A stretch of 64,000 bases of DNA from Thiobacillus sp. UBA3361 (GTDB taxonomy: Bacteria > Pseudomonadota > Gammaproteobacteria > Burkholderiales > Thiobacillaceae): contig DEQR01000046.1 of assembly GCA_002360535.1 (NCBI GenBank), positions 62,001-126,000 on the forward strand, written 5' to 3'. Under the pieces are notes generated by a model. That model did not search any database. It saw nothing but the letters and a program-made list of their open reading frames with translations, and was not told the DNA's origin. Of the stretch, positions 59,161-64,000 are shown piece after piece (within the stretch, counting starts at the first letter, position 1; the number at the start of each line of letters is the position of its first letter). Made by a program: the position numbers and the translations under genes.

Positions 59161-59537
59161 GTGGCGCCCGCCCGGCGGATGCACGCCACCAATTCGGAGA
59201 CCTCGCCGGCCACCGCCTGCTGGGCGAGACGCTGGATGGATTCGTAGCGGTCCAGGATCTCCTCGCCCAGGGTGGTGAGGCGCGCGCCACCACCGCCCAC
59301 CCCGCCCGCAGTGGCATCCACCACACCACCGGGGCAGGCCTTGTTGAGGGCATCCAGCATCAGCCAGGCGCGCCGGTAGGAAATCTTCATCCGACGCGCC
59401 GCGGCGGAGATGGAGCCGGAGGCACGTATGGCGGCCAGCAGACGCACCTTGCCCGGCCCCAGGTTGATGGGGTCGGGGATAAGCACCCTCACCACGGCGG
59501 CAGGGCTTTCCAGGACAGAACGGTCGTCGGGCCTCAT
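59157..59537 (-). CDS. ModE-type winged-helix regulator (DNA-binding domain only)
   Basis: The 126-residue protein is a LysR-like/ModE N-terminal HTH: INLGPGKVRLLAAIRASGSISAAARRMKISYRRAWLMLDALN. The Mop molybdate-binding domains of full ModE are absent. It heads the leftward operon crcB-DUF190. Such short regulators often control molybdate or nitrate reductase genes; the molybdoenzyme genes nap lie immediately to the right, but control of nap is only inference. Confidence 0.88.
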   Translation of the reverse strand: MRPDDRSVLESPAAVVRVLIPDPINLGPGKVRLLAAIRASGSISAAARRMKISYRRAWLMLDALNKACPGGVVDATAGGVGGGGARLTTLGEEILDRYESIQRLAQQAVAGEVSELVACIRRAGAT

Positions 59538-59563
59538 CAGCCCATTGTGAGGCCTTGCCGGCC

Positions 59564-59593
59564 GAAAAAAAAGAAAGCCGCCCGCAGGCGGCC
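59564..59593 (-). terminator. Rho-independent terminator of the nap operon
   Basis: Reading leftward, GCCGCC-TGCG-GGCGGC is followed by TTTCTTTTTTTT. It lies 46 bases after the stop of the distal napB copy and separates nap from the ModE-like gene. Confidence 0.85.
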
Positions 59594-59639
59594 AAGTCGC
59601 GGCATGAAAACCGGAACCGAAAGACCGTATGCGCGCGGC

Positions 59640-60143
59640 TTACTTGTCCTTGATGAAGGTGCTGGCGACCAATGGCTGCACATCGGCCTGCGGACGGTGG
59701 CACTGGGTGCAGTTCCAGCGGCCCATGTACAGGTCGTTGGTGTTCTCCACGTAGTGGCTGCGTGGCGCCGGCGTGGGCACGCCCTTGTCGATCTTCTGGC
59801 CGATGAGGTCGGGGTTCACATGGCAGTCCTTGCACAGGTTGGCATCCTGAAGGATGGGGACCATGTCCACGATACTATGGGTGATCATGGGCGGCGCCGT
59901 GTGGTAGGAGGTTTCGGCGGCGGCGTTGGTGCCAGGATCACCGCCTACGTAGGCAAAGACCGTCGGGGAGGGGTCATCGAAGACGCTGGACTTGGACAGG
60001 CCCAGTTCCAGATCCGGGATGCCTGCGTCCGCCACCGCTGTTTGGGCTTGGGCGGTTTTCTGTTCCTGGGATACCGACGTGCACGCCGGGAGGCTCGCGG
60101 TCACGGCCAGCATCACCGCGCCGACAATGGCTAGTTTGCTCAT
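59640..60143 (-). CDS. napB: NapB-like diheme cytochrome c, second copy (lipoprotein-like)
   Basis: The 167-residue protein has an N-terminal signal with a lipobox-like ASLPACTSV (Cys21) and two heme motifs CKDCHVNPDL and CTQCHRPQAD, plus conserved SYHTAPPMITHSI giving distal His ligands. NapB takes electrons to NapA in the periplasm. This copy may be membrane-tethered. It is about half identical to the copy at 60215-60694 and ends at a strong terminator. Start follows AGGAGGAACAT. Confidence 0.93.
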   Translation of the reverse strand: MSKLAIVGAVMLAVTASLPACTSVSQEQKTAQAQTAVADAGIPDLELGLSKSSVFDDPSPTVFAYVGGDPGTNAAAETSYHTAPPMITHSIVDMVPILQDANLCKDCHVNPDLIGQKIDKGVPTPAPRSHYVENTNDLYMGRWNCTQCHRPQADVQPLVASTFIKDK

Positions 60144-60214
60144 ATGTTCCTCCTGTATCGAGAGCTCAATAACAATACCGGCCCGGCGTGAAGTTCAATC
60201 CCGAGACGGTGCGA

Positions 60215-60694
60215 TCAACGGCGGCGGACCTTCTTCTTCGGAATGAAGACGCTGTCCACCAACAACTTCACATTGGCCTGCGGAGCATGGCACTGGGTGC
60301 AGTTGAAGCGCCCCATGTACAGTTGGCCCGCCTTGACATCGACGTAGTGGCTGACCGGTGCCGGGTTGGGCACCCCCTTGTCGATCTTCTGGCCGATCAG
60401 GTCGGGATTCACGTGGCAGTCCCGGCACAGGTTGGCCTCCTGGGTGATGGGCACCATGCCCTGGATGCTGTGCGGGATCATGGGCGGCGCGGTGTGATAG
60501 CTGCGCGGCAGATTGACGTTCGCACCCGGGTCCGCGCCCTTGTACTCGACCACGTCGGGACTGGGTACATCGAACACGCTGGTCTTCGACAGACCCAGAT
60601 CCTCATCGGGTATGGCCGCATCTTGCACCGCCAGTGCGGGCAGCGACAGGAACCAGGCCATCAGGACAGAACCGCAAACAACTCGCTTAACCAT
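60215..60694 (-). CDS. napB: NapB, diheme cytochrome c subunit of nitrate reductase
   Basis: The 159-residue protein has a normal signal peptide (MVKRVVCGSVLMAWFLSLPALA) and heme motifs CRDCHVNPDL and CTQCHAPQAN with the SYHTAPPMIPHSIQG segment. It is the soluble periplasmic small subunit of NapAB. Start ATG 60694 follows AAAGGAGGATGAC; the longer frame from 60718 crosses this site. It is directly downstream of napH. Confidence 0.94.
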   Translation of the reverse strand: MVKRVVCGSVLMAWFLSLPALAVQDAAIPDEDLGLSKTSVFDVPSPDVVEYKGADPGANVNLPRSYHTAPPMIPHSIQGMVPITQEANLCRDCHVNPDLIGQKIDKGVPNPAPVSHYVDVKAGQLYMGRFNCTQCHAPQANVKLLVDSVFIPKKKVRRR

Positions 60695-60728
60695 GTCATC
60701 CTCCTTTGCGTAGCGCAAACTAACGTTC

Positions 60729-61655
60729 CTAAACAGCCGATTGTTCCGCGCGCGCGTTGTGCTTGCGGATCAGGGGTCTCAAGTCGAAAGCGAGGCTGCC
60801 CTCGGGACAAAGGGCGGTGCACCGGCCGCAATTGCTGCACTCGCCGGAAAACACCATGCCGCGCTCTTCGATTTTCTTAAGATTCAATACCTGGGGCTCG
60901 GGGCAGACCTTGGCGCACTCGCCGCAATGAGTGCAGTTGGTCTTGTCGAAGCGCACCTTCACGAGCCCGGCCTTGCCCACCAGGGACCAGAAGGCGCCCA
61001 GTGGACAGAAATGTCCGCACCAGCCGTTCTTCAGGATCAGCAGGTCGAACAGGAAGATGGCCAGCAGGGCCAGGAAGCCGAACCCGATGCCGAAGATGAT
61101 CTCCCGGTGCATCATGCCCACCGGACTGACCCACTCGAAGGCCGCCACGCCGGTCACCGCGGACAGTACCAGGGCGGCGGCCAAGATGAAGTAGCGCACC
61201 GAACGGGGCAGATGGACGATGGCGCGGATGTCCAGCTTGGTCCGCAGCCAGCCGGCCAGATCGGTCACCATGTTCACCGGGCAAACCCAGGCGCAGAAGA
61301 CCCGCCCCCCCAGCAGCAGGTAGAAGCCAAAAATGATGGCCGTACCGATCAAAACCTCCTGCTGGAGCACATGGCCGGTCAGGAATATCTGCAAGGTGGC
61401 AAAAGGATCCGCCATGGGGATTAGGCCGATGAACTTCGAGGCGGACAAATTACCGCTCAGAAACGGGGTCTTGGCCGGGTATTGCCATGCCCAATGGGCC
61501 GTGCCAATAAACAGCAACAGCACACCCACCTGGACGATCCGTCGCAACACGATGTAACGCCAGCTCCAGACCCGCGCGCCGATCGACCGCTTGTGAAGCT
61601 TTTCAGTGGAGGCCAGGGCATCGGCCCTGACGCTGTAGCCGCCCAGGTCGTTCAT
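60729..61655 (-). CDS. napH: NapH, membrane ferredoxin-type quinol oxidase component
   Basis: The 308-residue membrane protein has four to five helices, two CxxxCP motifs (FCAWVCPVNMVTD and CGHFCPLGAFW) and two [4Fe-4S] clusters (CTHCGECAKVCPEP, CSNCGRCTALCPEG). With NapG it moves electrons from quinol to NapB. Its ATG overlaps the napG stop by four bases. Confidence 0.95.
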   Translation of the reverse strand: MNDLGGYSVRADALASTEKLHKRSIGARVWSWRYIVLRRIVQVGVLLLFIGTAHWAWQYPAKTPFLSGNLSASKFIGLIPMADPFATLQIFLTGHVLQQEVLIGTAIIFGFYLLLGGRVFCAWVCPVNMVTDLAGWLRTKLDIRAIVHLPRSVRYFILAAALVLSAVTGVAAFEWVSPVGMMHREIIFGIGFGFLALLAIFLFDLLILKNGWCGHFCPLGAFWSLVGKAGLVKVRFDKTNCTHCGECAKVCPEPQVLNLKKIEERGMVFSGECSNCGRCTALCPEGSLAFDLRPLIRKHNARAEQSAV

Positions 61656-62431
61656 AGCCCACCCTCGTTCAGGTAGTCCATGCCGGGCGCCTTCTTGGGC
61701 GGGGGCGCATCGCTGGGCGCGGGGGCGGGTGCCTCGTAGGGCTTGAAGTCCTGGGTGATCTCGGTTTCGAAGGTCCAGCCCAGACGGTAATGCTCGCCAA
61801 TCTTACCTTGCACCATGCTGTGGGGCAGGATGCGGATCGCCGCTTCGGTGGTGGGGCAGGCCTTTTCACAAATACCGCAACCGGTGCACGCATCGGAATT
61901 GACGATGGGATAAAACATGGCGTGCTTGGACAACTGGCGCGGATGCATCTCCAGGGTGATGGCCTTGCCCTTGAGCGGACATTCCCGGTGGCATATCTCG
62001 CAGCGCAGGCCCTTCCAGGACAGACAATTCTCCAGGTCGATCACCGCCAGGCCCATACGCGAGTCGTTGATGTTCTTCAACTCCGGCGACAGTGCACCCG
62101 TTGGACAGGCCTTCATGCAAGGGATGTCCGGACATAGGTAGCAGGGAATCTTGCGCGGCTCGAAATAGGGCATGCCGATAGGCAGATCACCGCCCGAACC
62201 GGCCAGTTTCAAGGTGTCGTAGGGACAGGAGACCACGCATTGGCCGCACTTGATGCAGGCGGCGTTGAAGTCCTTTTCCGTCAGGGCGCCAGGCGGGCGC
62301 AGGGCAAAGGGATGGGCGCGTGCTTCCTGGCGCAGCAGATAGACCCACAGCAGGCCCCCGGTCGCCGCCATGGCCGTGCCTTGGGCGGCTTTCACCAGGA
62401 AATCGCGTCGTGAAACGCTTTGTTCAGCCAT
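61652..62431 (-). CDS. napG: NapG, periplasmic ferredoxin with Tat signal
   Basis: The 259-residue protein has a Tat signal (SRRDFLVKAAQGTAMAATGG) and four [4Fe-4S] cysteine sets: CIKCGQCVVSCPY, CYLCPDIPCMKACPTGAL, CEICHRECP and CTGCGICEKACPT. It passes electrons from NapH to NapB/NapA in the periplasm. The C-terminus has a Pro-rich stretch. Start ATG 62431 follows TAGGAATGCACA. Confidence 0.95.
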   Translation of the reverse strand: MAEQSVSRRDFLVKAAQGTAMAATGGLLWVYLLRQEARAHPFALRPPGALTEKDFNAACIKCGQCVVSCPYDTLKLAGSGGDLPIGMPYFEPRKIPCYLCPDIPCMKACPTGALSPELKNINDSRMGLAVIDLENCLSWKGLRCEICHRECPLKGKAITLEMHPRQLSKHAMFYPIVNSDACTGCGICEKACPTTEAAIRILPHSMVQGKIGEHYRLGWTFETEITQDFKPYEAPAPAPSDAPPPKKAPGMDYLNEGGL

Positions 62432-62460
62432 TGTGCATTCCTAGATCACACATTGCATTC

Positions 62461-62562
62461 GAGCCGGCTGAGCCGGCTCACCTGCGCGGGACATTGTTGT
62501 TTCACCCGAGCCCTCTCGGGGAAAGGGCTGGGGTGAAAGGCGAGAAGGTGGGCCTTCTCGCC
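62461..62562. repeat. Hairpins between napA and napG
   Basis: Two perfect structures fill the gap: the 19-base odd palindrome GAGCCGGCTGAGCCGGCTC (62461-62479) and GGCGAGAAGG-TGGG-CCTTCTCGCC (62539-62562). The second follows the napA stop on the minus strand and may protect or partly terminate napA mRNA. Between them CCCTCTCGGGGAAAGGGCTGGGG is another GC-rich repeat-like stretch. Confidence 0.55.
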
Positions 62563-62575
62563 TGAAATCAAGGCG

Positions 62576-64000
62576 TCAGGCCTTGTAGATCTTCACGGCA
62601 CACTTCTTGTAGTCGGTCTCTTTCGACAACGGACAGGTGGCGTCCAGGGTCACCTTGTTGATCAACACCCCCTCGTCGAACCAGGGCACATAGACCATAC
62701 CGCGCGGCATGCGGTTGCGGCCGCCGGTCTCCAGGCGCACCTTGACCTTGCCGCGGCGGGATTCCACCCAAACCAGGTCGTTGCGCTTCAGGCCCTTGGC
62801 CTCCGCATCCTTCGGATGGATCCAGCACACGGCGTTGGGCACGGCCCGGTGCAGCTCCGGCACGCGACGGGTCATGGTGCCGGAGTGCCAGTGCTCCAGG
62901 ACGCGGCCCGTGCACAGCCACAAGTCCCAGTTGCTGTCGGGCTTCTCCACCGGAGAGGCATAGGGCCGGAAGTAGATCTTGGCCTTACCGGAGATGTCCA
63001 CCTTCTTGGCGGGATCGCCCGGCTTGTCCAGATCGCCCATCACCAAGGCCTGGCCGTTGTTGCCGTAGAAGTCGAAGCCGGAGCCCTGCTTCACATAGGG
63101 GTCGTACTGCTCGTTGTTGCGCCAGGCGGTTTCCACCCACTTGCCTTCCTTGTTCACCACCGGCCACTTCATGCCGCGCACGTTGTCGGCGTGATAGACG
63201 TCGAAGGGCGCCAGGTCGTGAGCCTTGCCGTTGCCGAACTGGCGGTATTCCTCGAACAGGGCCTTCTCGGGGAACCAGCCGTCCTTGAGCAGATCGGCGG
63301 TGATGTTGGGATGGCCCTTGGCCACCGGATCGGGCCAGGCGACCTTCTTGTTGTCCGGCGTGGCGTACAGGACCTCGTACAAGGTCTGCTCGGGGTTGTA
63401 GCCCATCTTCGCCGCCTCATCCAGCACGCTGGGCAGCTTGCCGTCCTCGAAACCATCGGCCTTGAGGCCGGGGATCTTCTGCTCACCCCAGACATCCTTC
63501 AGCTTGAAGCGCTTGGAGAGCTCCATCATCATCCAGATGTCGGGACGGGCCTGTCCGGGCGGCATGATCTGCTGGCGCCACACCTGGGTGCGGCGCTCGG
63601 CGTTGCCGTAGGCGCCCCACTTCTCGTTGATCATGGCGGCGGGCAGGATCAGGTCGGCCACCTTGGCGGATACGCCGGGATAGGCCTCGGACACGACGAT
63701 GAAGTTGTTCATGTCGCGAGCCGCCTTGATCCAGTGGTTGACGTTGGCGGTGTTCTGCCAGGGGTTGTTCACATGGGTCCAGGAAAACAGCATGGAGCCG
63801 TCCTCCAGGTCGCGCATCTGCTTGACGAAGTGGCTGCCCATGGCCGGATTGATGGTCTTGGCCGGCAACTTCCAGAGTTTCTCGGAAAGTGCCCGGTGTT
63901 TCGGATTCATCACCACCATGTCGGCGGGCAGACGGTGGGCGAAGGTACCCACCTCACGCGCCGTGCCGCAGGCGGAGGGCTGGCCGGTCAGGGAGAAGGC
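62576..64000 (-). CDS. napA: NapA, catalytic periplasmic nitrate reductase (C-terminal half)
   Basis: The frame runs off the right edge of the window (474 residues visible; the N-terminus with Tat signal and the iron-sulfur site is outside). The visible part shows the typical molybdopterin-domain features SLTGQPSACGTAREVGTFAHRLPAD, ALSEKLWKLP, MVLLFSWTHVNN-like HVNNPWQNTANVNHW and the C-terminal WLCTGRVLEHWHSGTMTRRVPEL and DLVWVESRRGKVKVRLETGGRNRMPRGMVYVPWFDEG. It reduces nitrate to nitrite in the periplasm. The gene order napA-napG-napH-napB-napB follows downstream. Confidence 0.96.
   Translation of the reverse strand, partial: AFSLTGQPSACGTAREVGTFAHRLPADMVVMNPKHRALSEKLWKLPAKTINPAMGSHFVKQMRDLEDGSMLFSWTHVNNPWQNTANVNHWIKAARDMNNFIVVSEAYPGVSAKVADLILPAAMINEKWGAYGNAERRTQVWRQQIMPPGQARPDIWMMMELSKRFKLKDVWGEQKIPGLKADGFEDGKLPSVLDEAAKMGYNPEQTLYEVLYATPDNKKVAWPDPVAKGHPNITADLLKDGWFPEKALFEEYRQFGNGKAHDLAPFDVYHADNVRGMKWPVVNKEGKWVETAWRNNEQYDPYVKQGSGFDFYGNNGQALVMGDLDKPGDPAKKVDISGKAKIYFRPYASPVEKPDSNWDLWLCTGRVLEHWHSGTMTRRVPELHRAVPNAVCWIHPKDAEAKGLKRNDLVWVESRRGKVKVRLETGGRNRMPRGMVYVPWFDEGVLINKVTLDATCPLSKETDYKKCAVKIYKA

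Noticed and set aside
62503..62562. Terminator of napA
   Set aside because: The perfect stem at 62539-62562 lacks a real T-run and the following napG has no obvious promoter, so an intercistronic hairpin is more likely.

Overview
The window is GC-rich DNA (no rRNA, tRNA or CRISPR array was seen) from a chemolithotrophic sulfur-oxidising proteobacterium, most likely a betaproteobacterium of the Thiobacillus/Sulfuritortus type. The strongest evidence is a complete reverse-type dissimilatory sulfite reductase locus in the order dsrABEFHCMKLJOPNR followed by cysG. The truncated nap (periplasmic nitrate reductase) cluster at the right edge points to nitrate respiration, and several small c-type cytochromes fit the same lifestyle. 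The genus is inference; the pathway is read from the proteins.

Layout. 1-1.2 kb: 3' part of a methyltransferase with a regulatory domain. 1.2-10.9 kb: a minus-strand block that looks like a conflict/immunity cassette: a TIR-like/TPR/SLOG-like protein, a 1788-residue protein with two alpha/beta hydrolases plus a CHAT protease and TPRs, a 60-residue overlapping ORF, a lysozyme-family protein cut by an in-frame stop, and a caspase-like protease. 11-12.9 kb: a small membrane-anchored protein and a SARP/BTAD-type regulator. 13.2-14.5 kb: an MsrA-thioredoxin-MsrB lipoprotein. 14.7-19.4 kb: a minus-strand series divergent from dsrA: an 82-residue unknown, a Cas6-like protein, a cysteine-less DsrC paralogue, a sulfurtransferase, an unknown, a TauD-type dioxygenase and an RquA-like methyltransferase. 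19.7-34.1 kb: dsr genes and siroheme synthase.

34.2-43.5 kb: 6-phosphofructokinase, a chemoreceptor, then five minus-strand genes for C4/C5 acyl-CoA chemistry (three CitE-family lyases, a MaoC/mesaconyl-CoA hydratase-like enzyme, an acyl-CoA ligase), interspersed with palindromic repeats. 43.6-49.9 kb: AcuI-like reductase, cytochrome P460 and a divergent MarR regulator with visible operators, PrpE, SrkA, RsuA. 50-54 kb: housekeeping and accessory genes (MEKHLA, CinA-like, ceramidase-like, Old Yellow Enzyme, thioredoxin-HEAT). 54.1-56.2 kb: a cytochrome c / cytochrome b / SHP / diheme cytochrome operon. 56.2-59.5 kb: zinc-ribbon protein, lytic transglycosylase, Dtd, DUF190-CrcB-ModE-like. 59.6-64 kb: napB-napB-napH-napG-napA (reading leftward napA first, cut by the window end).

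How they work together: DsrC-bound persulfide sulfur is delivered by DsrEFH, oxidised by DsrAB (siroheme(amide) from CysG and DsrN), and electrons leave through DsrL and DsrMKJOP; Nap and the cytochromes can dispose of electrons. A near-identical ACCCGATCGGGT palindrome lies upstream of both dsrA and the cytochrome operon 34 kb away, suggesting a shared regulator. The most unusual parts are the CHAT/caspase cassette and the Cas6-like gene embedded in a sulfur locus.
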